This document shows, in pieces, positions 21,760 through 34,700 of a stretch of 64,000 bases of DNA. Each line of letters begins with the position of its first letter. The stretch's first letter is position 1. The position numbers and the translations under genes are program-made. The notes beneath the pieces were generated by a model. It had not been told where the DNA came from. It ran no database searches and worked only from the letters and a program-made list of their open reading frames with translations. The DNA comes from Vitellaria paradoxa (lineage: Eukaryota; Streptophyta; Magnoliopsida; Ericales; Sapotaceae): contig CM034236.1 in NCBI GenBank assembly GCA_019916065.1, positions 26,750,457 through 26,814,456 of the forward strand, read 5' to 3'.

Positions 21760-24094
21760 TGTGAAGAGGGGGAGGGTGGGGCATTAGACTTGGCTTTAGA
21801 GCCCTTGTTCTTTTGCATTTGAGAGTGCATCATTTTTGCTATCTTTTTCCTCTGAGTTTTGGATAACTGGAAATCAGCATTTGCTTCATCCTCTAAGCTA
21901 TTTTGGTCTTCAATAGCAGGTACAAGTTGACTTTCCAGTGCTCGGGTGGGGGTTTCCAGCTTGCTACTATCACTTTGGATTGGAAATTGAATAGCTAGTG
22001 GGGAGGTGGATAGAGTAGCCTCATCTTTTTCCTCAATAGGACAACTAACTTGGTCTATTACATCCAATTCTTCCAAACACTTGTAAGCATTAGATTCATT
22101 GATGGCTAACATTATCTGTTCTCCTTGACTTGAGTCAGTTTTGTCACTCTCGAGCATCATCAAGGCCTTATTTTTGCAAACTTCTATTAATGTTAAGTTC
22201 CCTTTAACATCACAGCTTGAGCTTGCCTGCATGTCATTAGAGTTGTCCTTGTACTGTTCCATGGTTCCCTACCCATTAGTCACAGGTTGCTTCCCAGAAT
22301 CTTCATTCAATTGCTCATTAATTAAATTCTTGCTACTGTTCACGGCTGGTGGAATCTCCACTGGTTTTCCTTTCATTGTGTCCTCCCCTGCCTTGGGAAT
22401 AGGCTTCCATAGTTGCTTGATTTTCTTAGGACATTGATTAGCATTGTGACCAAATGATTTACATACTTCACATACCTTTGGTATCCATTCATATTCCACT
22501 TCTTGCTTGCAAATTTGACCATCATAATCAGCAAATTCAATGAAAGAAGGAAAGGTAGCTTGCTTGTCAACTTCAACACACACTCTAGCATAAGTAAGTC
22601 TTTGCCTTTGAGCAGTCATCTTATCAGTAAAAAGGGGTCTGCCTATGGAGCTAGTAAGCTTGCTGAGAGATTTAGAAGACCATAAATGGAGCTTCAAGTG
22701 TGGCAATCTCACCCAAATTGGAAGAAGGTCCGGGCAAGCTTTATCATTGGTTTCAGTTGAAGACCATGGTTTCAAGATAAGAGGTTTATCGTAATAACTC
22801 CATGGACCAAGCTCCATAATCTTCTGTTTAGTTTCCTCATCCTGGAATACAAAAATAAACAGCCTCGGTTTGAGGATGAAGAGTTCCACACATCCAAAAG
22901 CTCTCCATCTTCTTTCAACGAACTGCTTCATAAGCTTAAAAGGTGGTTTAGCCCCTATCACGTGACCCACAAGTGCATTATCCCATCTTCTCAGCTCATC
23001 CGTGACTTCTTCAAGGGTGATAGTTATAGGCTTAGGCTATTATTGGTTTTTATCAAGTGGGATATATTCCAGAGTGTTGCCATTTATTTTTATACGGTTG
23101 GAGTTAAATAGGTGGGCCCATGTTTGGTTTGGGTTTGCTGAGGTTTAGTTGGTATCTAAGGGATTAGTGAACGGTTTAGTCTCATTCAAGGGAGGAAAGT
23201 CAGAGTCTGGGATTTTACCTTTGGGTGGTACGGATAGCTGAGTATGGTTTTTGAATTGGGATGGGTTGGCGGGTAGATGGGGTTATTACTCGAAGCAAGG
23301 GGTTTTTCCACATTGGGGTTTTCATGGTAGTGGGTTAGCTAGAAAGTGTCAGGTGAAATAGGTGTAGGAGTAGGCTGATTTCTATGGGTTGTATGTTGGG
23401 TTATAGTATTATCTGGGTAATGGGAAATTGGGTTGGGTGTTGAGACCCTATGAGAATTATCGTGCTCAATTTTCAACAAGGAGTGATCTGAGTTGGAGGT
23501 AGAAGAGGATGGGGAATTAAACTTATCTTTGGAGCTTGGAATTGCTGTAGGCTTACCTCCATGTTCCCCTTGAATGCCAGGTTGCTTTGTCATGACCGGG
23601 TCTGCAAAGTTAGGCACTTGTGGGTCATACACCGGATCAAGCAGTGGATCAAAACCAGTAGCTCCATGCTCAGCGTCTAGTAAACCAGCAGCTCCACGCT
23701 CAGCATCCAGTATATCACTTTGGAAGCTTTCACTCTTCATCTTTGAAATCTCAGCTCGTAGTTTCGTTATACTCCTGTATTGGTTAGACTTGGGCGGAGA
23801 GGACGGCATTGAGGATTTTTTGACATGAGTGCACTTACCTACCTGTACAACATCTGAGTTAGGAATAGAGGTGGATGACACCTGAAAAGAGGAATCATCC
23901 TTATCTATACCCTCCCCTGCTAAATCATCTTGGACCTTCAAGGTACCACCTTTAACACCTTGCGGATTAAGAGGAACGCACCCTCCCGTGCATTGATCTG
24001 AATGAGAGCTAACCGAGAGTGACGAGGAAGAAGGCGGATGAGATGACGAGAGAGCTGCAGGATTAGAACAATTGGAGCACGAAGGTTCATCCAT
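21756..24094 (-). pseudogene. LINE ORF1: Ser/Pro-rich N-terminus, DUF4283-like domain, CCHC knuckle
   Basis: RNA-binding protein of the LINE particle. The ATG at 24094 opens a 251-codon Ser/Thr/Pro-rich region ending at a stop at 23339. A frameshift with stops follows. The frame is open again from about 23030 (ITITLEEVTDELRRW) through a DUF4283-like domain (RRWRAFGCVELF, MTAQRQR, ARVCVEVDKQ) to an intact zinc knuckle C-EV-C-KSFG-H-NANQ-C near 22440-22480. A single TAG at 22269-22271 interrupts it, and the same frame continues to TGA at 21756-21758 with a basic tail SKTQRKKIAKMM. A duplicated block DAE[R/H]GA[A/T]G lies near 23640-23710. The final TGA overlaps the ORF2 ATG by two bases, suggesting termination-reinitiation in the live ancestor (inference). 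Confidence 0.9.
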
Positions 24095-24138
24095 GGTTAG
24101 AGAGAGAAAGTAGAGAGAGAAGCTCTCATCGAACCATT

Positions 24139-24149
24139 CGTGATCTGCA
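24139..24149. repeat. Target-site duplication, right copy, of the 6.1 kb LINE
   Basis: CGTGATCTGCA, identical to 17997-18007, immediately before the satellite resumes as CATTTAAATTT. Confidence 0.85.
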
Positions 24150-27100
24150 CATTTAAATTTAAAACAGCGAAAAATTGGTGCTCGGTTGTCTAATTACAAT
24201 GATATTTGTCTTCATTTTTTATATTTTTACGCGATCTACGAATCCAAATAAAAAACAGCTATAACTTGGCGCTCAGGTGTCTGGTTAAAATAATTTTTTG
24301 TTCATGTTTTGTATTTTTACGTGATCTGCGCATTTAAATTAAAAACAGCCAAAACATGGCGCTCGGGTGCCCGATTACAATGATATTTGTCTCCATTTAC
24401 TGTATTTTTACGCGGTCTACGAATCCAAATTAAAAATAGCTACATCTTGGTGCTCAGGGTTTGGTTACAGCAATATGTTTGTTTATTTTTTGTATTTCTA
24501 CCTGATTTGTGTATCAAAATTAAAAACGGCAAAAACTTGGCTCTTGGGTGTTCGATTACAATGATATTTATCTTCATTTTTTGTATTTTTACACGATCTA
24601 CGATTGCAAATTAGAAACAGCTATAACTTGGCACTCGGGTGTCCAGTTAGAATAATATTTTTGTTCATTTTTTGTATTTTTACGTGATCTGCGCATTAAA
24701 ATTAAAAACGGCCAAAACTTGGCGCTTGGGTGTCTGATTACAATGATATTTATTTTTATTTTCTATATTTTTACGTGATCTATGAGTTCAAATTAGAAAC
24801 AGCTATAACTTGGCACTCGGGTGTCCGGTTAGAGTAATATTTTTGTTTATTTTTTCTATTTTTACGTGATCTGCTCAATAAAATTAAAAACGGCCAAAAG
24901 TTGGTGCTCGGGTGTCCGATTACAATGATATTTGACTTTATTTTTTGTATTTTTACGCGATCTATGAATCCAAATTAAAAATGACTATAACTTGGCACTC
25001 GGGTGTCTTGTTAGAGCAATATTTTTGTTCATTTTTTGTATTTTGACGTGATCTGCGCATTTAAATTTAAAACGGCCAAAACTTGGTGCTCGGGTGTTCG
25101 ATTACAATAATATTTGTCTCCATTTCTTGTATTTTTACGCGATCTACGAATCCAAATTAAAAACGACTATAACTTGGCACTCAGGTGTCTAGTTAGAGCA
25201 ATATTTTTGTTTATTTTTTGTATTTCTACGTGATTTGTGTATCGAAATTAAAAACGGCCAAAACTTGGGCCTCAAGTGTCCGATTACAATTATATTTGTT
25301 TTTATTTACTATATTTTTACGCGATCTACGAGTCCAAATTAGAAACGACTATAACTTGGCACACGGGTGTTCGATTAGAGTAATATTTTTGTTCATTTTT
25401 TGTCTTTTTACGTTATCTTCGCATTAAAATTAAAAAACGGCCAAAACTTGGCCCTCTGTTGTTTGATTACAATGATATTTATTTTTATTTACTATAATTT
25501 TTATGTGATTCACGAGTCCAAATTACAAATGGCTATAAGTTGGCACTCGGGTGTCCAGTTAGAGCAATATTTTTTTTTTTTTTTTGTAATTTTTTGTAAG
25601 TTGCACAATAAAATTAAGAACAGCCAAAATTTGGTGCTTGGGTGACCGATTACAACGATATTTGTTTTTATTTTCTTTATTTTACGCGATCTACGAATCA
25701 AAATTAGAAACAGCTATAACTTGGCACTCGGGTGTTTGGTTTGAGTAATCTTTTTGTTCATTTTTTGTATTTTTAAGTGATCTGAGCATTCAAATTAAAA
25801 ACGGCCAAAAGTTGGCACTCGGGTGTCCGATTACAATGATATTTGCCTTCAATTTTTGTATTTTTACGCGATCTACAAGTCCAAATTAAAGGCGGCTATA
25901 ACTTGGCGCTCGGGCGTCTGGTTAGAGTAATATTTTTGTTCTGGTTAGAGTAATATTTTTGTTCATTTTTTGTACTTTACGTGATCTGCGCATCTGAATT
26001 TAAAATAGCAAAAACATGGTGCGCGTGTGTCTGATTACAATGATATTTGCCTACATTTTTTGTATTTTTACACGATCTACGAATCCAAATAAAAAAAACA
26101 GCTATAACTTGGCGCTCGAGTGTCAGGTTTGGAAAATTTTTTTGTTTATTTTTTGTATTTTTACGTGATCTGTGTATTGAAATTAAAAACGGACAAAACT
26201 TGGCGCTCGGGTGTCTGATTACAATGATATTTGCCTTCATTTTTTGTATTTTTATGCAATCTACGACTGCAAATTAAAAATGGCTATAACTTAGGGCTCG
26301 GTTGTCTGGTTAGAGTAGTATTTTTGTTCATTTTTTGTATTTTTACATGATCTGCGCGTTTAAATTTAAAACAGCCAAAAATTGGTACTCGGAGTTCTAA
26401 TTGCAATGGTATTTGTCTTCATTTTTTTGTTTTTTTTGCAATCTACGAATCCAAATAAAAAATGACTATAACTTGGCGCTCAGGTATCTGGTTAGAGTAA
26501 TATTTTTGTTCTTTTTTCATATTTTTCCTTGTTCTGCGTATTCAAATTAAAAACGGCCAAAACTTGGCGCTCGGGTGTCCGATTACAATGATATTTGTCT
26601 CCATTTCTTGTATTTTTACGCGATCTACGAATCCAAATTAAAAACGGCTATAACTTGGCGCTCAGGTGTCTCTTTAGAGCAATATTTTTGTTTATTTTTT
26701 GTATTTTTTTGTGAGCTGTGCATTAAAATTAAGAACGGCCAAAACTTGGTGCTCGGGTGACTGATTAAAATGATATTTGTTTTTATTTTCTATATTTTTA
26801 TGTGATCTACGAACCCAAAATAGAAACGGCTATAACTTGGCACTCGGGTGTCCGGTTAGAGCAATATTTTTGTTTATTTTTTGTATTTTTTCGTGAGTTG
26901 CGCATTAAAATTAAGAACGGCCAAAACTTGGCACTTAGGTGACCGATTACAATGATATTTATTTTTATTTTCTATATTTTTACGCAATCTATGAGTCCAA
27001 ATTAGAAACGGCTATAACTTGGCACTCGGGTGTCCGGTTAGAGTAATTTTTTATTCAATTTTTGTATTTTTTCGTGACCTGCGCATTCAAATTAAAAACG

Positions 27101-30100
27101 GCTAAAACTTGGCACTCAAGCGTCCGATTGCAATGATATTTGTCTTCAATTTTTGTATATTTACGCGATGTATGAATCGAAATCAAAAACGGCTATAACT
27201 TGTTGCTCGGGCGTCTAGTTAGAGTAATATTTTTGTTCATTTTTTGTATTCTTACGTGTTCTACGCATTTGAATTTAAAATAGCCAAAACATGGTGCACG
27301 TTTGTCTGATTACAATGATATTTGGCTTCATTTTTAGTATTTTTACGAGATCTACGAATCCAAATAAAAAACAGCTATAACTTGGCGCTCGGGTGTCAAG
27401 TTAGAATAATTTTTTTGTTTATTTTTTGTATTTTTACGTTATTTGTGTATCGAAGTTAAAAACGGCCAAAACGTGGCGCCCAAGTGTCCGATTACAATGA
27501 TATTTGTCTTCTTTTTTGTATTTTTACGCGATGCACGAATGCAAATTAGAAACGGCTATAACCTAGCACTCGGGCGTCTAGTGACAGTAATATTATTGTT
27601 CTTTTTTTGTATTTTTATGTGATCTGCACATTTAAATTTACAACAACAAAAACTTGGTGCTCGAGTGTTTGATTGCAATGATATTTGTTTTCATTTTTTG
27701 TATTTTTACGTGATTTACGAATCCAAATAAAAAACGGCTATAAGTTGGCGCTCGGGTGTCTAGTTAGTGTAATATTTTTATTCATGTTTTTTATTTTTAC
27801 GTGATCTCCGCATTTAAATTAAAAACGGCCAAAACTTGGCACTTGGGTGTCCAATTACAATGATATTTGTCTCCATTTACTATATTTTTACGTGGTCTAC
27901 AAATGCAAATTAAAAATGGCTATAACTTGGCGCACGAGTGTCTAGTTAGAGTAATATTTTTGTTTATTTTTTGTATTTCTACGTGATTTGTGTATCGAAA
28001 TTAAGAACGGCCAAAACTTGGCTCTCGGGTCTCCGATTACAATGATATTTTTTTTATTTTCAATATTTTTACGAGATCTACGAGTCCAAATTAGGAATGA
28101 ATATAACTTGGTACTCGGGTGTCCGGTTAGAGTAATAGTTTTGTTCATTTTTTATATTTTTACGCGATCTACGAATCCAAATTAGAAATGAGTGTGTCAG
28201 GTTAGAGTAATATTTTTGTTCATGTTTTGTATTTTTATGTGATCTGTGCATTTAAATTAAAAACGGCCAAAACCTGGCGCTCGGGTGTCCGATTACAATG
28301 ATATTTGTCTCCATTTCTTGTATTTTTATGCGATCTACGGATCCAAATTAAAAAGGGCTATAACTTGGCGCTCAGGTGTTTGGTTGGAGTAATATTTTTG
28401 TTTATTTTTTGTACTTTTTCATGAGCTGCGCATTAAAATTAAGAATGACCAAAACTTGACGCTCGGGTGACCGATTGAAATGATATTTGTTTTTATTTTC
28501 TATATTTTGATGCGATCTACGAGTCTAAATTAGAAACGGCTATAACTTGGTACTCGGGTGTCCTGTTAGAGTAATATTTTTATTTTTTTTCGTGAGTTGT
28601 GCATTAAAATTAGGAACTGCCAAAACTTGGCCCTAGGGTGATTGATTACAAGGATATTTGTTTTATTTTCTATATTTTTACGCAATCTAAGAGTCCAAAT
28701 TAGAAACGGCTATAACTTGACACTCGGGTGTCCGGTTTGAGTAATGTTTTTGTTCATTTTTGTACTTTTTCTTGATCTGTGCATTCAAATTAAAAACGAT
28801 CCAAACTTGGCCCTCGGGTGTCCGACTAGAATGATATTTGTCTTAAAAATGGTTATAACTTGGCGTTCAGGCGTCTACTTGGAGTAATATTTTTGTTCAT
28901 TTTTTGTATTCTTATGTGATCTACGCATTTGAATTTAAATAGGCGAATCTTGGTGCACGTGTGTCTGATTACAATGATATTTACCTTCATTTTTTGTATT
29001 TTTACGAGATCTACAAATCCATATGAAAACAGCTATAACTTGGCGCTCGAGTGTCAGCTTAGGACAATTGTTTTGTTTATTATTTGTATTTTTACGTGAT
29101 CTGTGTATCGAAGTTAAAAAGGGCCAAAACTTGGCACTCGGGTGTCTGATTACGATGATATTTGTCTTCATCTTTTGTATTTTTACGCGATCTACGAATC
29201 CAAATTAAAAACGGTTATAACTTGGTGCTCGGGTGTCTGGTTAGAGTAATATTTTTGTTCATTTTTTGTATTTTTACGTGATCTGCGGGTTTAAATTTAA
29301 AACGACCAAAACTTGGCGCGTAGGTGTTCGATTACAATGATATTTGTCTCCATTTCTTTTATTTTTACGTGATCTATGAATCCAAATTAAAAATGGCTTT
29401 AACTTGGTGCTCGGGTGTCTAGTTAGAGTAATATTTTTGTTCATTTTGTGTATTTTTACGTGATCTGCGCATTAAAATTAAAAACAACCAAAACTTGGCG
29501 CTCGGGTGTCCAATTGCAATGATATTTATTTTTATTTTCTATATTTTTACGCGATCTACGAGTCCAAATTAGAAACGATTATAACTTGGCACTCGGGTGC
29601 CCGGTTTGAGTAATATTTTTGTTTATTTTTTGTATTTTTACGTGATCAGCTCAATAAATTAAAAACGGCCAAAAGTTGGCGCTCGGGTGTCCAATTACAG
29701 TGATATTTGTCCTCGTTTTTTGTATTTTTACGTGATCTATGAATCCAAATTAAAAATGGCTATAACTTGACGCTCAGGTGTCTGGTTAGAGCAATAGTTT
29801 TGTTTATTTTTTGTGTTTTTACATGATTTGTGTATCGAAATTAAAAAGGGCCAAAACTTGGCCCTCGGGTGTTTAATTATAATGACATTTGTCTTTATTT
29901 ACTATATTTTTACGCGATCTACGAGGCCAAATTAGAAACGGCTATAACTTGGCACTCGAGTGTTCGGTTAGAGTAATATTTTTGTTCATTTTTTGTCTTT
30001 TTACGTGATCTGCGCATTAAAATTAAAAACAGCTAAAACTTGGCCCTCGAGTGTCCGATTACAATGATATTTATTTTTATTTACTATATTTTTATGCGAT

Positions 30101-31745
30101 CTACGAGTCCAAATTACGAACGTTTATAACTTGGCGCTCGAGTGTCTGGTTAGAGCAATATTTATTTTTTATTTTTGTATTTTTTCGTGAGCTGCGGATT
30201 AAAATTAAGAAGGCCCAAAACTTGGCGCTCAAGTGACTAATTACAATGATATTTGTTTTTGTTTTCTTTATTTTTACGTGATCTACGAGTCCAAATTAGA
30301 AACGGCTATAACTAGGCACTCAGGTGTCCGGTTAGAGTACTGTTTTTGTTTATTTTTTGTATTTTTACGTGATTTGCGCATTCAAATTAAAAAAGGCCAA
30401 AACTTGGCACTCGGGAGTCCGATTCCAATAATATTTGTTTCTATTTACTATATTTTTATGTGATCTACGAGTCTAAATTAAAAACGGCTATAACTTGGCG
30501 CTCGGGTGTCCGGTTAAAGTAATATATTTATTTATTTTTTGTATTTTTTTGTGAGCTGTGGATTAAAATTAAAAATGACCAAAACTTGGCCCTCGGGTGT
30601 CCGATTACAATGATATTTGTCTTAAATTTTTGTATTTTTACGCGATTTATGAATCAAAATTAAAACGGCTGTAACTTGGTGCTCGGGTGCCTGGCTAGAG
30701 TATTATTTTTGTTTATTTTTTGTATTTTAACGTGATCTACGCATTTAAACTAAAAACGGCCAGAACCTGGTGCTACGGTGTCCAATTACAATGATATTTG
30801 TCTTTATTTTTTGTATTTTTACGTGATCTACGAATCTAAGTTAAAAACGGCCCTAACTTGGCGCTCGTGAGTCTGGTTAGAGCAATATTTTTGTTCTTTT
30901 TTATTTTTACGTGATCTGTGTATCGAGATTAAAAACGGTCAAAACTTGGTGCTTGGTTGTCCGATTACAATGATATTTGTCGTCATTTATTGTATTTTTA
31001 CGCGATCTACGAATCCTAATTAAAAATGTCTATAAGTTGGCACTCGGGTGACTAGTTAGAGTAATATTTCTGTTCATTTTTTGTGTTTTAACGTGATCTG
31101 TGCCTTTAAATTAAAAACGACCAAAAGTTGGTGCTCCGATGTCCGATTACAACGATATTTGTCTTCATTTTTTGTATTTTTACGCGATCTACGAATCCAA
31201 AATAAAAACGGCTATAACTTGGCGCTCGGGTGTCTGGTTAGAGTAATAATTTTGTTCATTTTTTGTATTTTTACGTGATCTGTGTATTTAAATTAAAAAC
31301 GGCCAAAATATGGTGCTTGTGCGACCGATTACAATTATATTTTTGTTCAATTTTTGTATTTCTACGCGATCTACGAATTAAAATTAAAAACGGCCATAAC
31401 TCGGCGCTCAGGCGCCTGGTTAGAGTAATATTTTTGTTCATTTTATGTATTTTAACGTGATTTGCACATTTAAGTTTAAAATGGCCAGAACTTAGTGCTC
31501 GGTTGTCCGATTACAATGATATTTGTCTTCATTTTTTTGTATTTCTACGCGATCTATGAATCCAAATTAAAAAAGGCTATAATTTGGCGCTCGAGCGTCT
31601 GGTTAGAGTAATATTTCTGTTCATTTTTTGTATTTTTACGTAATTTGTGCATTTAAATTTAAAACAGCCAAAACTTGTTGCTCGGGGGTCTAATTACAAT
31701 GATATTTGTCTTCATTTTTTGTATTGTTAGGCGATCTATAAATTC

Positions 31746-31766
31746 AAAAAAAAAAAAAAAAAAAAA
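31746..31766. repeat. A(21) run inside a satellite monomer
   Basis: The usual AAATAAAAAACGG stretch is expanded to 21 A. The paralogous monomer at about 36415 has the ordinary form, so this is a local expansion. A poly-A left by an insertion is possible, but I see no other inserted sequence. Confidence 0.7.
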
Positions 31767-34700
31767 CGGTTATAGCTTCTCACTCGAGTGTCTGGTTAGA
31801 GTAATATTTTTGTTCAATTTTTGTATTTTTACGTGATCTGTGTATTTAAATTAAAAATGGCCAAAACTTTGTGCTCGGGCGTCTGATTACAATGATATTT
31901 ATACTCAATATTTGTGTTTTTACGCGATCTACGAATCAAAATTAAAAACAGCTATATCATGGCGCTCGGGTGTCTCGTTAGAGTAATATTTTTGTTCATT
32001 TTTTGTATTTTAACGTGATTTGCGCATTTAAATTAAACACGGCCCGAACTTTGTGATCAGGTGTCCGATTACAATGATATTTGTCTTCTTTTTTTTGTAT
32101 TTTTATGTGATCTACGAATCCAAATTAAAAAGGCTATAACTTGGCGCCCGTGTGTCTGGTTAGAGCAATATTTTTGTTCAATTTTTGTATTTTTACGTGA
32201 TTTGTGTATCAAAATTAAAAACGGTCAAAATATGGCACTCGGGTGGCCGATTACAATGATATTTGTTTTCATTTTTCTGTATTTTTATGTGATCTGTGCA
32301 TTTAAATTTAAAACGGCCAAAATTTGGTGCACGGGTGTCCGATTACAATGATATTTGTCTTCAATTTTTTTTTATTTTTACATGGTCTACAAATTCAAAT
32401 CAAAAACGGCAATAACTTAGTGCTCGGGTGTCTAGTTAGAGTAATATTTGTGTTCATTTTTTATATTTTTCCTTGATCTGTGCTTTTTTTTGTATTTCTA
32501 TGTGATTTGCGTGTTTAAATTTAAAATAACCAAAACTTGGCGCTCGAGATTCTAATTGTAATGATAATTGTCTTCATTTTTTGTATTTTTACGCGATCTA
32601 CGAATCCAAATAAAAAACGGCTATAACTTGGCGCTCGGGTGTCTGGTTAGGGTAATATTATTGTTCATTTTTTGTATTTCTACGTTATCTGCGTATTTAA
32701 ATTAAAAACAACCAAAACTTGGTGCTCGGGCGTCCGATTACAATGATATTTGACTTCAATTTTTGTATTTTTACGTGATCTACGAATTAAAATTAAAAAT
32801 GGCTATAACTTGGTGTTCGGGCGCCTTGCTAAAGTATTATTTTTGTTCATTTTTTGTATTTTAACGTGATCTACGCATTTAAGTTAAAAACGGCCAGAAC
32901 CTGGTGCTCGGGTGTCTGATTACAATGATATTTGTCTTTATTTTTTGTACTTTTACGCGATCTACGAATCCAAGTTAAAAACGGCTATAACTTGGCGTTC
33001 GTGAGTCTGGTTAGAGCAATATTTTTGTCATTTTTTTATTTCTTAATGATCTATGTATCGAAATTAAAAACGGTCAAAACATGGCACTCGGGTGTTCGAT
33101 TACAATGATATTTGTCTTCATTTTTTGCATTTTTACTCGATCTATGAATCCAAATTAAAAATGGTTATAACTTGGTGCTCGGTTGTCTAGTTAGAGTAAT
33201 ATTATTGTTCAATTTTTGTATTCTTACGTGATCTGCGCATTTAAATTTAAAACGACCAAAACATGATGGTCGGGTGTCCGATTAAAATGATATTTGTCTT
33301 CATTTTTTATATTTTTACGCGATCTATGTATCCAAATTAAAAACGGCTATAACTTGGCACTCGGGTGTCTGGTTAGAGTAATATTTTTATTCATTTTTTG
33401 TATTTTTCTGTGATCTGTGCATTTAAATTAGAAACGACCAAAACTTGGCACTCAAGTGTTTGATTAGAATGATATTTGTCTTCATTTTTTTGTACTTTTA
33501 CGCGATATACGAATCTGAATTAAAACAGGAAATAACGGGTGTTTGGTTAGAGTACGATGTTTGTTCATTTTTTTATTTTTACATAATCCGTGTATTTAAA
33601 TTAAAAATGGCCAAAACTTGGCACTCGGGTGTCCGATTACAATGATATTTGTCTTTATTTTTTGTATTTTTACGCGATATATGAATCCAAATTAAAAATG
33701 GCTATAACTTGGCGCTCGGGTAGTTAGAGTGATATTTTTGTTCATTTTTTGTATTTTTCTGTGATCTGTGCATTTAAATTAAAAACTACCAAAACTTGGG
33801 GCTCACGTGTTTGATTAGAATGAATGATATTTGTCTTCATTTTTTGTACTTTTTCGCGATATACGAATCTGAATTAAAACAGGAAATAACTTAGCGCTCG
33901 GGTGTTTGGTTAGAGTACAATTTTTGTTCATTTTTTGTATTTTTACATAATCAACGTATTTAAATTAAAAACGGCTAAAACTTGGTGCTCGGGTGTCCGA
34001 TTACAATGATATTTGTCTTTATTTTTTGTATTTTTACGCGATATACGAATCCAAATTAAAAACGGTTATAACTTGGCGCTCGGGTAGTTAGAGTGATATT
34101 TTTGTTCATTTTTTGTATTTTTACGCGATCTGTGTATTAAAATTTTAAACGGCCAAAACTTGGCGCTCTAGTGTCCGATCACAATGATATTTGTCTTTAT
34201 TTTTTGTATTTTTACGTGGTCTACGAATAAAAATTAAAAACGGCTATAAGTTGGCGCCCGTGTGTCTTGTTAGAGTAATATTTTTGTTCATTTTTTGTAT
34301 TATTCGTGATCTGTGCATTTAAATATAAAACGGGCAAAACTTGGTAATCGGGTATCCGATTACAATGATATTTATCTTCATCTTTTGTTTTTTTGCGCGA
34401 TCTACGAATCCAAATTATAAACGCCTATAACTTGGCGCTCGGGTGACTGGTTAGAGTTATATTTTTGTTCATATTTTGTTTGTCTACGTGATCTGTGCAT
34501 TTAAATTAAAAACGGCCAGAACTTGGTGCTCAGTTGTCCGATTATGAAGAGATTTATCTTCTTTTTTTTTTTTGTATTTTCACGCGATCTACGAATCTAA
34601 ATTAAAAATGGCTATAAGTTGGTGCCCGCATGTCTGGTTAGAAAATTATTTTTGTTCTTTTTTGTATTGTTCATGATCTATGCATTTAAATTTAAAACAT

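Larger units (their letters stand above)
18008..24138 (-). mobile_element. Near full-length L1-type LINE (L-F) inserted in the satellite
   Basis: About 6.1 kb element on the minus strand, flanked by an 11 bp target duplication. The right end (24138) is the 5' end, with an untranslated leader of only about 44 bases, rich in CTCTCT, before the ORF1 ATG at 24094. Then come ORF1 (to 21756), ORF2 (21759 to about 18183), a 3' UTR of about 175 bases with a GGGG-CATA-CCCC hairpin at 18070-18081, and a short poly-A seen as a T-run at 18011-18018. Both ORFs carry stops and frameshifts, so the copy is dead. It is the only copy in the window with both ORFs and both ends. Confidence 0.93.
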
